This document shows, piece after piece, positions 1-10,400 of a stretch of 64,000 bases of DNA. This DNA comes from Streptomyces sp. ATexAB-D23. GTDB lineage: Bacteria > Actinomycetota > Actinomycetes > Streptomycetales > Streptomycetaceae. Every line of letters begins with the position of its first letter. The first letter of the stretch is position 1. The DNA lies in the NCBI RefSeq assembly GCF_000373645.1, contig NZ_KB892007.1, positions 76 to 64,075 on the forward strand, read 5' to 3'. The translations under genes were made by a program, and so were the position numbers. The notes below the pieces were generated by a model. That model did no database searches and was not told the origin of the DNA. It was given only the letters and a program-made list of their open reading frames with translations.

Positions 1-3000
1 CCCGTGAACAGGAACGCGACCTTGCCCTCGCTGACCGTGTCCCGCACCGGTCCGGCTCCGGAGGCCAACGCCTCCAGTGAGGCGGCGAGTTCGGTACGGT
101 CGGCGCCGAGCGCCACGGCTCGGTGGTCCAGGGCGGCGCGGGTCGTCGCGAGGGCGTGTCCCGTCGCGGCGAGGGCGTCGTCGGGGACGGACGCGAGGTG
201 GTCGAGCAGGCGCGTCGCCTGGGCGTTCAGCGCGTCCGGGGTCCTCGCCGAGAGCGGCCAGGAGATCAGACCGGGGGTGGGCCCGGCCGGCTCGGGCTCT
301 TCCGGCGTGGTGACGGCGGGCGGCTCCTCGATGATCACGTGGGCGTTGGTGCCGCTGATACCGAACGACGACACCCCGGCGCGACGCGGACGGCCGTGCG
401 TGGGCCAGGCGGTGGAACCGGTGAGCAGCGCGACGGCGCCGGAATCCCAGTCCACCTGGGGTGACGGCTCGTCGGCGTGCAGGGTCGCGGGCAGGGTGCC
501 GTGCCGCATGGCCTGCACCATCTTGATGATGCCCGCCACACCGGCCGCCGCCTGGGTGTGGCCCATGTTGGACTTGATGGAGCCGAGCAGCAGGGGGCTG
601 TCGTCCGACGGGCGCTCCTGGCCGTAGGTCTCCAGCAGCGCCTGGGCCTCGATCGGGTCGCCGAGGACGGTGCCGGTGCCATGGCCCTCGACTGCGTCCA
701 CGTCGGCCGGGGTGAGGCCGGCGACGCTCAACGCGCGTCGGATGACGCGCTGTTGCGCCGGGCCGTTGGGGGCGGTGAGGCCGTTGGAGGCTCCGTCGGA
801 GTTGACGGCCGAACCGCGGACGATGCCGAGGACCCGGTGCCCGTTGCGTTCGGCGTCGGAGAGCCGCTCCAGCAGGAGCATGCCGACGCCTTCGCCCCAG
901 CCGGTGCCGTCGGCACCGCTGCCGAAGGACTTGCACCGCCCGTCCGCGGCCAGGCCCCGCTGCCGGCTCATGTCGACGAAGGTGTCGGGGGTGGACATGA
1001 CGGTGACGCCGCCCGCGAGGGCGAGGCTGCAGTCGCCGCGACGCAGGGCCTGGGCGGCCCAGTGCAGGGCGACGAGGGAGGACGAGCAGGCGGTGTCGAC
1101 GGTGACCGCGGGGCCTTCGACGCCCAGGGTGTAGGCGACCCGTCCGGACACCACGCTGGCGAGGCTGCCGTTGCCGTGGTAGCCGGCCACGTGCTCGGGC
1201 AGCGGGCCGAGCCGCAGTCCCCAGTCGTGGTACATCACTCCGGCGAAGACACCGGTGTCGCTGCCGCGCAGGGCGTGCGGGTCGATGCCCGCGCGTTCGA
1301 CCGTCTCCCAGGCGATCTCCAGCAGCAGTCGCTGCTGGGGGTCCATGGCCTGGGCCTCGCGGGGGCTGATGCCGAAGAACTCGGCGTCGAAGTCCGCCGC
1401 CTCGTAGAGGAAACCGCCCTGATCGGTGAGGCTCTTGCCCGGTGTGCCGGGCACGGTGTCGTGGATATCGGTGGCCCAGCCGCGGTCGGTGGGGAACGCC
1501 GAGACGACATCGCGTCCCTCTTCGACGAGCTGCCACAGCTCCTCGGGCGAGGTCACCCCGCCGGGGTAGCGGCACGCCATGGAGACGATGGCGATGGGGT
1601 CGTCGTCGGAGACGGTGGCGGCGGGGACGGGCAGGCCGGACTGCTGTTCCGCGTCGCCGTCGAGCCGGGAGGCCAGGTGGTCGGCGAGGGCCCCGGGCGA
1701 GGGATAGTCGAAGACGAGAGTGGCCGTCAGAGGCAGGCCCGTGGCGGAGCAGAGGCGGTTGCGCAGTTCGACGGCCGCGAGGGAGTCGAAGCCCATCTCG
1801 TTGAAGGCCCGCGTGGTGACGACGCGTTCGGGTCCGTCGTGGCCGAGGACCGCGGCCACCTGGGTACGGACCAGGTCGAGGAGGGCGTCGCCGCGCTGCG
1901 CGCGGGTCAGACCGGCCAGGCTGCGCGCGAGGGACTGCTCGACGTTGACTCCGCCGCCGCCCACGGCACGGCGCGGGGCTCGGACCAGGGCGCGCAGAAC
2001 GGCCGGGACGTCACCGCCACGGGCGTTGAGCGTGCGCAGGTTCAGCCGTACGGGCAGAACGGCCGGGTGTTCCGCGGTGGCGATCGCGCGGTCGAGCAGC
2101 GCCAGGTTCTCCGCGACGGACAGGGGCTGGAGGCCGAGGCGTTCGATGCGCCGCAGCGCGGCTTCGTCGAGGCTGCCGCCCATGCCGCCGGTGCCGGTCC
2201 ACAGCCCCCAGGCGAGCGAGGTCGCGGGGAGTCCGAGTGCGGCGCGGTGGGTGGCGAGGGCGTCGAGGAAGACATTGGCGGCGGCGTAGTTCCCCTGTCC
2301 GGCGCCGTCCAGGACGGTGGCGGTGGAGGAGAACAGGACGAACGCCGACAGGTCGCTGTCGCGGGTGAGTTCGTGCAGGTTCCAGGCACCGTCGGCCTTG
2401 GGCCGCAGAACGGTGTCCAGGCGGGCGTCGTCGAGCGAATCGACCAGGGCGTCGTCCAGGACTCCCGCCGCGTGCACCACGGCGCTCAGCGGCAGTCCTT
2501 CCGGAATGGCGGCCAGGGCACCGGCCATCGCGTCGCGGTCGGCGGCGTCGCAGGCGGCGATCACGACCTCGGCTCCCAGCGCGGTGAGCTCGGCCCGCAG
2601 CTCCTCGGCGCCGGGGGCGTCCGCGCCCCGGCGGCCGGTGAGCAGCAGCCCGCGTACACCGTGCGCGGCGACCAGGTGCCGGGCGACCGTGGCACCGACG
2701 CCACCGGTGCCGCCGGTGATCAGGACGGTGCCGTCGGTGCGCCAGGGGGCGGCGGGGTTCGGCGCCTGGGTGGTGCGGGTCAGCCGCGGGACGTACAACC
2801 GGCCTTCACGCAGTGCGATTTCGGGCTCGTCCGTGCCGGCCGTGAGGCGCAGCAGTTCGTCCGTGCCGAGGGAACCGTCGGTGTCGAGCAGGAGGAAGCG
2901 GCCGGGGTGTTCGGCCTGGGCCGAGCGCACCAGGCCCCAGACGGGTGCCTGGGCGAGTGCGGCCGGCTCCCCCGCGGTGGCGGCGACCGCGCCCCTGGTG

Positions 3001-6000
3001 AGCAGGGTGAGCCGGGCGGTTGCGGACCGTTCGTCGGCGAGCCAGTCCCGTACGGCCGTCAGCGTGGTACCGAGGGCGGTACGGACTTCGGCCGCGATGT
3101 CGGGCCCCGCGGGTTCCGGGCAGATGTGGAAGCGGGCGTCGGGGTCCGGCTCGGTGGCGGCGGGGGCCGGCAGCGGGGTCCACCGGATGTGGTGGAGCGC
3201 GTCGGGGTGGGCGGTGGCGGCCAGTTGGCCGGTGGCGAGGGGCCGGACGAGGAACGAGTCGACGGAGGCCACCGGGGCGCCGGTGGCATCGGCCAGTTCG
3301 ATGGCGACCTCATCGGTGCCGGTGGCGGTGACGCGGGCCCGCAGCGTGGTGGCCCCTGCCGCGTGCAGAGTGACGCCGGTCCAGGCGAAGGGCAGCAGGA
3401 CGCGGTTGTCCGGGGTGTCGGTGGCCGCCGCCGTGGCGAAGTCGGTGGCGTGCAGGACCGCGTCGAGGAGGGCGGGGTGGAGTCCGTAGGCGGAGGCGGG
3501 GTCCCCGGCCGTGTCGGGCAGCCGGACCTCCGCGCACACCTCGCCCTGTCCGGTCCTCCAGACGGCTCGCAGCCCGTGGAAGGCGGGGCCGTACCCGTAA
3601 CCCTGCGCGGCCAGGTCTCCGTAGAGGCCGGTGATGTCGAGGGGCTCGGCGCCGGGGGGCGGCCAGGTGCCCGCCGCGAAGTCCGCGGCCTGCTGCCCGG
3701 CGTCCCGGGGGGCGAGGCGGCCGGTGGCGTGACGGACCCACGGGGCGTCGGCGGGGGCGTCCTCGTCGCGGGAGTAGAAGGTGATGGCGCGACGGCCGGC
3801 GGGGTCGGGGGCGTCGACGACGATCTGGAGGGCGACGCCGCCCGTGGTGGGCAGGGTCAGCGGGGCCGCCATGACAAGTTCGTCCAGGCGTTCGCAGCCG
3901 GTCTGTTCACCGGCCCGGACCGCGAGGTCGACGAACGCGGTGCCGGGCAGCAGGACATGGCCGTCGATCACGTGGTCGGCGAGCCACGGGTGCGAACGCA
4001 GCGAGACCCGTCCGGTGAGGACGGCGCCGCCGGTGTCCGCGAGGCCCACCACCGCACCCAGCAGGGGGTGGTCGGCGGCCATCTGGCCGAAGACGGTCGC
4101 GTCCTGGGCTGCGTCGGGGGCGCTCAGCCAGTACCGCTCGCGCTGGAAGGCGTAGGTGGGCAGGTCGACGCGGTGGGCGCCGGTGCCGGCGAAGAAGGCG
4201 TGCCAGTCGACGCGGGTGCCACGTGTGTGGGCGACGGCCAGGGCGCCGAGCACCTGCTGCGGTTCGTCGTGCCCGCGCCGCAGGAGCGGGGCGAAGACGG
4301 CGGACGGGTCGGCGCTCGCACGGCCCATGGCGCAGAGCACCGGGTCGGGGCCGAGTTCGAGGAAGGTGGCGACGGCCCGTTCCGTGAGGGAGGCGACGGC
4401 GTCGTGGAAGCGTACGGGCGCGCAGATGTGCCGCACCCAGTGCTCGGGGTCGGTGAGTTCACCGGTGGTGGCGAGCCGGCCGGTGAGGGCGGAGACGACG
4501 GGGAGCTTCGGCGCGTTGTAGGTGAGGATCCGGGCGACCTGCCGGAACTCCTCGAGCATGGGTGCCATCAGGGGGGAGTGGAACGCGTGGCTGACCCTGA
4601 GCCGCTTGGTGCGGTGTCCGTCGGCTTCCAGCCTGCGGGCGAGGGCGGTGACCGTGTCCTCGTCGCCGGACAGGACGACCGAGCGGGGGCCGTTGACCGC
4701 GGCGATGCTGACGGTCTCGCGGCAGTCCGCGAGGAGCGGCTCCACCGTCTCCTCGGCGGCTTCCACGGCGATCATGGCGCCGCCCTCGGGCAGTGCCTGC
4801 ATCAGCCTGCCGCGTGCGGCGACGAGGGTGGCGGCGTCGTCGAGCGAGAGGACTCCGGCAACATGGGCGGCGGTCAGTTCACCGATGGAGTGCCCGGCCA
4901 CGTAGTCGGGCCGGACGCCCCAGGACTCCAGGAGCCGGAACAGCGCGGTCTCGACGGCGAAGAGCGCCGCCTGGGCGTACATGGTGTGGTCCAGCAGGGC
5001 CGCCTCGGGGGTGTCCTCCTCGGCGAACAGGACGTCCCACAGGGAGCGGTCGAGCTGAAGGTCGAGATAGCCGATGGCGTTGTCGAGGGCCTTGGCGTAG
5101 ACGGGGTAGCTGTCGTACAGACGGCGTCCCATGGCCAGGCGCTGGCTGCCCTGGCCGGTGAAGAGGAAGGCGGTGCCGCCGTGTCCGGATACCGAGGTGA
5201 ACACCTCGGGGGCGTCGCGGCCGTCCGCCACGGCGCGCAGTCCGGCGAGGAGGCCGGCGCGGTCTCCGGCGAGCACCACGGCGCGGTGGGGCAGCGCGGA
5301 GCGGGTGGTCGCCAGGGAGTGCGCGAGGTCGAGCGGCCGGGCGCCGGGGGTGTTCTCGATGTGCGTCAGCAGGCGTCGCGCCTGGTCACGCAAGGCGGCC
5401 CCGCTCTTCGCCGAGAGAGCAGCCGGCAGCGGTCTGCCGTCCTCGTCCGGGGCGCCGGAGTCCTCGGCTTCGCCCTGTGCGTCCTGGGCCGGCGGCTCCT
5501 CGACGACGATGTGGGCGTTGGTGCCGCTGACGCCGAAGGAGGAGACGGCGGCCCGGCGGGGGCGCTCGCCCGGCGCCCACGGCACGGCTTCGGTCAGCAG
5601 ACGGACCTCGCCCGCCGACCAGTCGACGTTGGGCGAGGGGGCGTCCACATGCAGCGTCGCGGGCAGCAGACCGTGGCGCATCGCCATGATCATCTTGATC
5701 AGTCCCGCCGAGCCCGCCGCCGCCTGGGTGTGCCCGATGTTGGACTTCACCGAACCGAGCCAGGCCGGCCCCGCGGTGCGCCCCTGCCCGTAGGTGGCAA
5801 GCAGCGCCTGGGCCTCGATGGGGTCGCCGAGCGTCGTGCCGGTGCCGTGCGCCTCTACGGCGTCGACCTCGCCGGCGGTGAGTCCGGCGTCCGCGAGCGC
5901 TTGGCGGATGACATGACGCTGGGCCCGGCCGCTCGGTGCGGTCAGACCGTTGGACGCGCCGTCCTGGTTGATGGCCGTGCCGCGTACGACGGCGAGGACC

Positions 6001-7175
6001 GGGTGGTTGTTGGCCTGTGCGTCGGACAGGCGTTCCAGGACGAACACACCGGCGCCTTCGGCGAACGCGGTGCCGTCCGCGGCGGCGGCGAACGCCTTGA
6101 CCGTGCCGTCGGGCGCGAGACCGCGCTGCCGGCTGAACGCGGTGAACACGCCGGGGCTCCCCATGACGGCGACCCCGCCGGCCAGCGCGAGGGAGCACTC
6201 GCCGCGCCGCAGCGACTGGACGGCGAGGTGGAGGCCGACCAGCGAACCCGAGCAGGCGGTGTCGATGGTCAGCGCGGGGCCTTCCAGACCGAGCGTGTAG
6301 GCGACCCGGCCGGACACCACGCTGGGTGCGTTGCCGCTGAGCAGATATCCGTCCAGACCGTCCGGTGCCTCGTGCAGGCGCATCGCGTACTCCTGCGGCT
6401 CCGCGGCGACGAAGACGCCGGTCCGGCTGGAGCGCAGGCTCTGCGCGTCGATCCCGGCCCGTTCCACGGCCTCCCACACGGTCTCCAGCACGAGACGCTG
6501 CTGCGGGTCCATGGCGAGGGCTTCGCGGGGGCTGATGGAGAAGAACTCGGCGTCGAACTCGGCCGCGCCGGAGAGGAATCCGCCGTGCCGGGCGTAGCTG
6601 GTGCCGGGGGTCGTGGGGTCGTCGTCGAAGAGACGGTCGAGGTTCCAGCCCCGGTCGGCGGGGAAGTCGTCGCGAATGTGGGTGCCTTCGGCGACCAGCC
6701 GCCACAGGTCCTCGGGCGACGACACGTCACCGGGGTAGCGGCAGCCGATACCGACGACGGCGATCGGATCGTCGGTGGCGATGCCCGGCGCGACGACCGG
6801 GTCGGGCAGGTCGGGCAGCCCCAGGGCCTCGGTGCGCAGATGGGCGGCGAGGGCGGCCGGTGAGGGGTGGTCGAAGACGACGGTAGGGGGCAGTGCGAGG
6901 CCGGTGGCCGCGTTCAGCCGGGCGTGCAGGGCCACCAGTGCCACGGAGTCGAGCCCCAGCTCGCGGAAGGCGCGTGCCGGGTCCACGGTCTGCGCGGTGT
7001 CCGGCCGGGTCTGCCGCAGAACGGCCTCGGCGTTCTCGCGTACCAGGTCCAGCAGCACCCGGGTCTGCTCCGAGGTGGGGAGGGATTCCAGCTCACGCAC
7101 GAGTGCGGCCTGCCGCTCTGTGCCCCCGTCCGGCACACCGTCGGTGCCAGAGACGAAGTTGCCCGACTCAGTCAT
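1..7175 (-). CDS. Modular type I polyketide synthase, N-terminal part (runs off the window)
   Basis: At least 2391 codons read from 7175 down to the window edge, so the C-terminus is missing. Domain order is loading ACP (Ser77 in LGLDS), KS1 (Cys308 in TACSGS), AT1 (about 667-970; GHSIGE and the malonyl-type HAFH), DH (about 1064-1330; HxxxGxxxxP), KR (about 1486-1660; GGTGGVG, LDD motif of B-type ketoreductases, catalytic NYAAAN), ACP2 (about Ser1800, GFDSL), KS2 (TACSSS) and the first residues of AT2 at the edge. Module 1 therefore should add a malonate unit and leave a double bond. A lone N-terminal ACP with no loading AT or KSQ means the starter is delivered in trans, which fits the VinK-like acyltransferase at 14556-15503. 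The start ATG is preceded by GTGGAG; a 110-bp gap separates it from the mutase gene. Confidence 0.95.
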   Translation of the reverse strand, partial: MTESGNFVSGTDGVPDGGTERQAALVRELESLPTSEQTRVLLDLVRENAEAVLRQTRPDTAQTVDPARAFRELGLDSVALVALHARLNAATGLALPPTVVFDHPSPAALAAHLRTEALGLPDLPDPVVAPGIATDDPIAVVGIGCRYPGDVSSPEDLWRLVAEGTHIRDDFPADRGWNLDRLFDDDPTTPGTSYARHGGFLSGAAEFDAEFFSISPREALAMDPQQRLVLETVWEAVERAGIDAQSLRSSRTGVFVAAEPQEYAMRLHEAPDGLDGYLLSGNAPSVVSGRVAYTLGLEGPALTIDTACSGSLVGLHLAVQSLRRGECSLALAGGVAVMGSPGVFTAFSRQRGLAPDGTVKAFAAAADGTAFAEGAGVFVLERLSDAQANNHPVLAVVRGTAINQDGASNGLTAPSGRAQRHVIRQALADAGLTAGEVDAVEAHGTGTTLGDPIEAQALLATYGQGRTAGPAWLGSVKSNIGHTQAAAGSAGLIKMIMAMRHGLLPATLHVDAPSPNVDWSAGEVRLLTEAVPWAPGERPRRAAVSSFGVSGTNAHIVVEEPPAQDAQGEAEDSGAPDEDGRPLPAALSAKSGAALRDQARRLLTHIENTPGARPLDLAHSLATTRSALPHRAVVLAGDRAGLLAGLRAVADGRDAPEVFTSVSGHGGTAFLFTGQGSQRLAMGRRLYDSYPVYAKALDNAIGYLDLQLDRSLWDVLFAEEDTPEAALLDHTMYAQAALFAVETALFRLLESWGVRPDYVAGHSIGELTAAHVAGVLSLDDAATLVAARGRLMQALPEGGAMIAVEAAEETVEPLLADCRETVSIAAVNGPRSVVLSGDEDTVTALARRLEADGHRTKRLRVSHAFHSPLMAPMLEEFRQVARILTYNAPKLPVVSALTGRLATTGELTDPEHWVRHICAPVRFHDAVASLTERAVATFLELGPDPVLCAMGRASADPSAVFAPLLRRGHDEPQQVLGALAVAHTRGTRVDWHAFFAGTGAHRVDLPTYAFQRERYWLSAPDAAQDATVFGQMAADHPLLGAVVGLADTGGAVLTGRVSLRSHPWLADHVIDGHVLLPGTAFVDLAVRAGEQTGCERLDELVMAAPLTLPTTGGVALQIVVDAPDPAGRRAITFYSRDEDAPADAPWVRHATGRLAPRDAGQQAADFAAGTWPPPGAEPLDITGLYGDLAAQGYGYGPAFHGLRAVWRTGQGEVCAEVRLPDTAGDPASAYGLHPALLDAVLHATDFATAAATDTPDNRVLLPFAWTGVTLHAAGATTLRARVTATGTDEVAIELADATGAPVASVDSFLVRPLATGQLAATAHPDALHHIRWTPLPAPAATEPDPDARFHICPEPAGPDIAAEVRTALGTTLTAVRDWLADERSATARLTLLTRGAVAATAGEPAALAQAPVWGLVRSAQAEHPGRFLLLDTDGSLGTDELLRLTAGTDEPEIALREGRLYVPRLTRTTQAPNPAAPWRTDGTVLITGGTGGVGATVARHLVAAHGVRGLLLTGRRGADAPGAEELRAELTALGAEVVIAACDAADRDAMAGALAAIPEGLPLSAVVHAAGVLDDALVDSLDDARLDTVLRPKADGAWNLHELTRDSDLSAFVLFSSTATVLDGAGQGNYAAANVFLDALATHRAALGLPATSLAWGLWTGTGGMGGSLDEAALRRIERLGLQPLSVAENLALLDRAIATAEHPAVLPVRLNLRTLNARGGDVPAVLRALVRAPRRAVGGGGVNVEQSLARSLAGLTRAQRGDALLDLVRTQVAAVLGHDGPERVVTTRAFNEMGFDSLAAVELRNRLCSATGLPLTATLVFDYPSPGALADHLASRLDGDAEQQSGLPVPAATVSDDDPIAIVSMACRYPGGVTSPEELWQLVEEGRDVVSAFPTDRGWATDIHDTVPGTPGKSLTDQGGFLYEAADFDAEFFGISPREAQAMDPQQRLLLEIAWETVERAGIDPHALRGSDTGVFAGVMYHDWGLRLGPLPEHVAGYHGNGSLASVVSGRVAYTLGVEGPAVTVDTACSSSLVALHWAAQALRRGDCSLALAGGVTVMSTPDTFVDMSRQRGLAADGRCKSFGSGADGTGWGEGVGMLLLERLSDAERNGHRVLGIVRGSAVNSDGASNGLTAPNGPAQQRVIRRALSVAGLTPADVDAVEGHGTGTVLGDPIEAQALLETYGQERPSDDSPLLLGSIKSNMGHTQAAAGVAGIIKMVQAMRHGTLPATLHADEPSPQVDWDSGAVALLTGSTAWPTHGRPRRAGVSSFGISGTNAHVIIEEPPAVTTPEEPEPAGPTPGLISWPLSARTPDALNAQATRLLDHLASVPDDALAATGHALATTRAALDHRAVALGADRTELAASLEALASGAGPVRDTVSEGKVAFLFT

Positions 7176-7271
7176 CTGCACTCCACACAATTGTCGCCCG
7201 TCGCCAGACGGAATTCACCAAGGAACCGCACCACTGCGGGTCACGCTATGAAGGCAAAGGGCCGCGCACAG

Positions 7272-7290
7272 CCCCTAGAGCCCCCCTAAG
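7272..7290 (-). promoter_or_regulatory. Tandem TAGGGG site between the mutase gene and the PKS gene
   Basis: On the minus strand the sequence reads TTAGGGG and then TAGGGG 11 bp further on. It overlaps the stop codon of the epsilon-subunit gene, about 100 bp before the PKS start. Its core CCCCTAGAGCCCC (plus strand) closely matches the site at 15714-15732, so both are probably targets of one pathway regulator. The regulator is not in this window; the binding claim is inference. Confidence 0.45.
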
Positions 7291-8644
7291 AGAAACCGGA
7301 ATCCGGCAGCGCGATATCCGCGCGGTCGCGGCCCGGGAGGCCACTGGATTCCCTCGCCCTTCTGTCGAACGCCCGTTGCACATAGGAGAGGTCGGCGATC
7401 AGCCCTGACGAGGTGACGTCGCGGGAACGGGCCGGGCCGACGAGCCCGGCCAGCGGCAGCCTCCCGATGCCTGCCCACCGCAGCCTGCCGTCGCCGTCGA
7501 TGTAGCTGCGGGCCCGGCCGTGGTTGTCCGGGTGCAGGCAGTAGGGGATGTCCAGGGCCCCCTGCCTGAAGGCGAGCTCGAAGGCGTGCCCGATGTCCGG
7601 GGACAGTTCGAGTACGCCCTCGATCAGGGCTCTGGCCTCCAGGTACGTCTGTGAGTCGGACTCGGTGGAGGACGGGCCGCCGGCCACCGCCGTCCTCGCG
7701 GTCCGGGCCGCCGCCTCCAGGGCGGCGACGTTCTCGGCGACGGTGGGGATCCGGCGTGACTCCGCCACCGTCTTCACGATGAGCCGTTCCGAGCCGGAGT
7801 CGACGGCGAGCCGCGCCGCCTCGTCGAGCAGCAGATAGGCGCCCTCGTCCGTGGTCGGGTACACGCCCATGTAGGCGTAGATGACCACGTGCCAATTGGA
7901 TGTCGGAAGCAGTTCGCCGCAGAGCCGCCGCAGAGCCGCGACCGCTTCCCGGTCCTGCCCCGGGTGGGTCTGCTGGGCATAACTGAGCGACACACTGCGT
8001 ATACCGTGCTGACAGAAGAAGAGCGCTTCGAGCACGCTCATCGCCACCAGTTGGCTCGGCGGGCACAATTGCCCGAGCATGCAGCCGCCGAACGTCTCCA
8101 GATGCGGTTCCACTCCCGATTCCCGCAACTGCGCGAAATCTTCGGTGCAGCGGATCCAGTTCCGTACCGACTCGTCCAGCGGAGTACGTCCGTAGGGGAG
8201 GCAGTAGGAGACGGGACCCCCCTCGGTGGCATTGATCAGCGTGGTGCGCAGCGCGGCGAAGATGTCTACGGGAACAGCCGATCCGTGCCGGACCTGGACC
8301 GGAAAGGTCTCGTCCCTGATGCCCGCGAGTACCTGCCCGGTCACGGCCCGGTCGTAGGTGACGATGGGGTAGCCGTTGAGATCGGCGCCGGTTTTCAGCG
8401 CGTTCTCCACGGACGCCAGTTCTCCGACCCTCGTATAGCTGTCGAGGGTGATGGTGCCGACCGTCGCGGCGTCGGCGTCCCGGGTGGCGGCCAGCCCCGC
8501 GCGCATGGTGAGGGGATCACCGAATCCCATGCGGGGCTGCACCACCAAGTCGCCGGTGCGGCTTCTGGCGCGGACGAAGGCTCCGAAGTCCACCGGGCGC
8601 GCGCCCTCGGCCGTCCGCCGGAGCGGGTGCGCGCCCGGTCTCAC
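7286..8644 (-). CDS. Glutamate mutase (methylaspartate mutase) epsilon subunit
   Basis: 452 residues. It is the large TIM-barrel catalytic subunit of coenzyme-B12-dependent glutamate mutase, which rearranges L-glutamate to (2S,3S)-3-methylaspartate. Family hallmarks visible are the N-terminal QPRMGFGDP, the glycine-rich FGGCMLGQLCPPSQLVA stretch near residue 195 and a full-length C-terminal domain. Clostridial GlmE is about 483 residues, so this is slightly short, as in other biosynthetic versions. It starts with GTG, overlapping the sigma-subunit stop by 4 bp (GTGA), so the two subunits are translationally coupled. Its neighbours (decarboxylase, adenylating ligase, PKS) indicate it makes the 3-methylaspartate starter precursor, as VinH/VinI do for vicenistatin. 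Confidence 0.93.
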   Translation of the reverse strand: MRPGAHPLRRTAEGARPVDFGAFVRARSRTGDLVVQPRMGFGDPLTMRAGLAATRDADAATVGTITLDSYTRVGELASVENALKTGADLNGYPIVTYDRAVTGQVLAGIRDETFPVQVRHGSAVPVDIFAALRTTLINATEGGPVSYCLPYGRTPLDESVRNWIRCTEDFAQLRESGVEPHLETFGGCMLGQLCPPSQLVAMSVLEALFFCQHGIRSVSLSYAQQTHPGQDREAVAALRRLCGELLPTSNWHVVIYAYMGVYPTTDEGAYLLLDEAARLAVDSGSERLIVKTVAESRRIPTVAENVAALEAAARTARTAVAGGPSSTESDSQTYLEARALIEGVLELSPDIGHAFELAFRQGALDIPYCLHPDNHGRARSYIDGDGRLRWAGIGRLPLAGLVGPARSRDVTSSGLIADLSYVQRAFDRRARESSGLPGRDRADIALPDSGFS

Positions 8645-9141
8645 GCCACGACCTCGGTACGCCCCACGGCGCGGGCGGCCGTGGGCAGCGCGCCGACGAA
8701 GTGGATGAACTCCAGTGCGGTGGTCGAGGCGTCGTCGAAGACGGCATCGAACCCGGCGGACAGCAACGCGCCGATCGCCGCCTCGCTCTGCTGCCCGCCG
8801 ACGCCGAGCTTGCCGCCGATGACCACCGGAGTGGAGGCCAGCTCACCGCAGGCGCGCAGCGCCTTGATGACGCGCAGACCGCCCTGGTGACCGTGCCCGT
8901 TGACACTGCTGACAACCACCAGGTCGGGGGCTGCCTCCCGGCAGGCGTCCACGACGACGAGGTCTGGGGTGCACGGGCCCAGGTTGATCACCTCGTAGCC
9001 CAGCTCCTCGATGAGCAACTGGAGGAAGACGAGGTTCCAGGTGTGCGAGTCGGAGGCCACGGTCGTGACGATCGCGGTGCCTCGCCGGGCGTCCGCGGAG
9101 TTCACGGTGTCCGTGACGCCGTGCATCAGGCCGGCGCTCAC
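8641..9141 (-). CDS. Glutamate mutase sigma subunit (B12-binding)
   Basis: 166 residues with a cobalamin-binding Rossmann-like fold. The B12 motif appears as S-D31-S-H33-T-W-N: the cobalt-ligating His33 and its partner Asp31 are present, while the usual Gly of DxHxxG is Asn. The later VVSSVNGHGHQGG and VVIGGKLGVGG stretches are the other B12-contact loops. It needs the epsilon subunit encoded immediately downstream to form active mutase. A GTG start overlaps the decarboxylase stop by 4 bp. The Gly-to-Asn change seems common in secondary-metabolism sigma subunits (from memory), so I do not read it as loss of function. Confidence 0.92.
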   Translation of the reverse strand: MSAGLMHGVTDTVNSADARRGTAIVTTVASDSHTWNLVFLQLLIEELGYEVINLGPCTPDLVVVDACREAAPDLVVVSSVNGHGHQGGLRVIKALRACGELASTPVVIGGKLGVGGQQSEAAIGALLSAGFDAVFDDASTTALEFIHFVGALPTAARAVGRTEVVA

Positions 9142-10400
9142 TCGGCGCCTCCCGCAGCGGTGTGCGTGGGCGCTCTGTCCACGGCCGCGTAGGTACGGCT
9201 GTGCTCGATCCGGGAGACGGACACCACCGTGTCGCCCCGCACCACCACCTCGGTGGGGGCCGGGCGGCCCAGGAACATCAGCAGGCTGGCGGTCGGCCCG
9301 TAGGCGCCGGCGTTGGGGATCGTCACCAGGTCGCCCGGGGCGAGTGCCGGGAGGTCGATCTCCCGGCCGAGGATGTCACCGGGGGTGCACAACGGGCCCA
9401 CCAGACTGGCGGATTCGACGCACTCCCCCGACTCTGTCCCGACGGCGACGGGCAGCAGCCGCCCGAGGCCCGACATCCCGCCGAAGGTGTTGATGCCCGC
9501 GTCGAGGATGACGAACTTGCGGCCCCGGCTGATCTTGACGTTGCTGACGGAGGCGACCAGCGTGCCGCTCGCCCCGACGAGGTAGCGGCCCGATTCGCAG
9601 GCGATTTCGGGGCCCTCGGTCCGCCACTGCGGGAAGTGGGTGTCCAGTGCGGCGGCGAGTTCGCCGCGCAGCTTGGGGTACGTGCCCCGGGTGCCGGGCA
9701 CGGCGTACGGCACGGTGAAACCGCCGCCGATGTCGAGGAAGCGCAGGGGGAGGCCGAGTTCGTGCTGGAGGCGGGCGGCCAGCTCGATGGTGTGCCGGAA
9801 CTCGCCGACGAGGCTCTCCTCGTCCTTGGCGTTGCTCAGCGGGAAGAAGTGCATCCCGGTGATGCGGACGCCCTCGATCGCGCGCAGCTCGGGGAGGACA
9901 TCGGGCAGCGTCTCGCTGTCGAAGCCGAACTGGGAGGGGGTGCCGGTCATCCGGATGCTGCTGGTGGCGCTGGCGGTCGCGCTGTTGACGCGCAGCAGGC
10001 ACTCGGCGGTGGCACCGTTCGCCAGGGCGGCGTCGGCCACATGGCGGACGTCGGAGACCGAGTCGGTGGAGAAGACGCGGACTCCCAGGCGGATCGCCTC
10101 GTCCAGCTCACCCGGCGTCTTGCCGGGGCCGGTGTACAGGCAGTCCTCGCCCCGGAACCCGGCCGCGAGGGCGGCCTCCAGCTCGCCGGTGGAGCTGATC
10201 TCGGGCCTGCAGTGACGGCCTTCGCCCTCCCGCAGGGCCCGGACCAGGTCCGGGTGGGGGTTGGCCTTGAGTGCGTAGAAGAGGGTGAGCTCCTCGGGCA
10301 GGGCCTCGAACAGCTGCTGCCGTGCCGCGTCGACCTCGTCGAGGTCGTACACGTAAAGAGGTGTGCCGAAGCGTTCGGCCAGTGCCTGGTAGCGGCTCAT
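9138..10400 (-). CDS. PLP-dependent amino-acid decarboxylase (fold type III, VinO-like)
   Basis: 420 residues of the alanine-racemase-like, DapDC/ornithine decarboxylase family. Lys45 in FYALKANPH is the PLP Schiff-base lysine. LDIGGGF binds the phosphate, CESGRYL and GPLCTPGD carry the second-subunit active-site residues, and GAYG the conserved tyrosine. The specificity loop HFFPLSNAKDEE differs from the HxHIGS of true diaminopimelate decarboxylases. By analogy with VinO it should decarboxylate 3-methylaspartate bound to a carrier protein, giving a 3-amino-2-methylpropionyl starter. The ATG overlaps the ligase stop (ATGA), which fixes the start and shows coupling. It could instead act on aspartate to give beta-alanine, but the adjacent mutase argues for methylaspartate. 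Confidence 0.88.
   Translation of the reverse strand: MSRYQALAERFGTPLYVYDLDEVDAARQQLFEALPEELTLFYALKANPHPDLVRALREGEGRHCRPEISSTGELEAALAAGFRGEDCLYTGPGKTPGELDEAIRLGVRVFSTDSVSDVRHVADAALANGATAECLLRVNSATASATSSIRMTGTPSQFGFDSETLPDVLPELRAIEGVRITGMHFFPLSNAKDEESLVGEFRHTIELAARLQHELGLPLRFLDIGGGFTVPYAVPGTRGTYPKLRGELAAALDTHFPQWRTEGPEIACESGRYLVGASGTLVASVSNVKISRGRKFVILDAGINTFGGMSGLGRLLPVAVGTESGECVESASLVGPLCTPGDILGREIDLPALAPGDLVTIPNAGAYGPTASLLMFLGRPAPTEVVVRGDTVVSVSRIEHSRTYAAVDRAPTHTAAGGAE

Noticed and set aside
477..6863. 2128-codon open frame on the plus strand opposite the PKS
   Set aside because: It mirrors the codon phase of the PKS; its Gly/Val/Arg/Asp-rich translation has no domains, while the minus strand shows clear KS, AT, DH, KR and ACP motifs.
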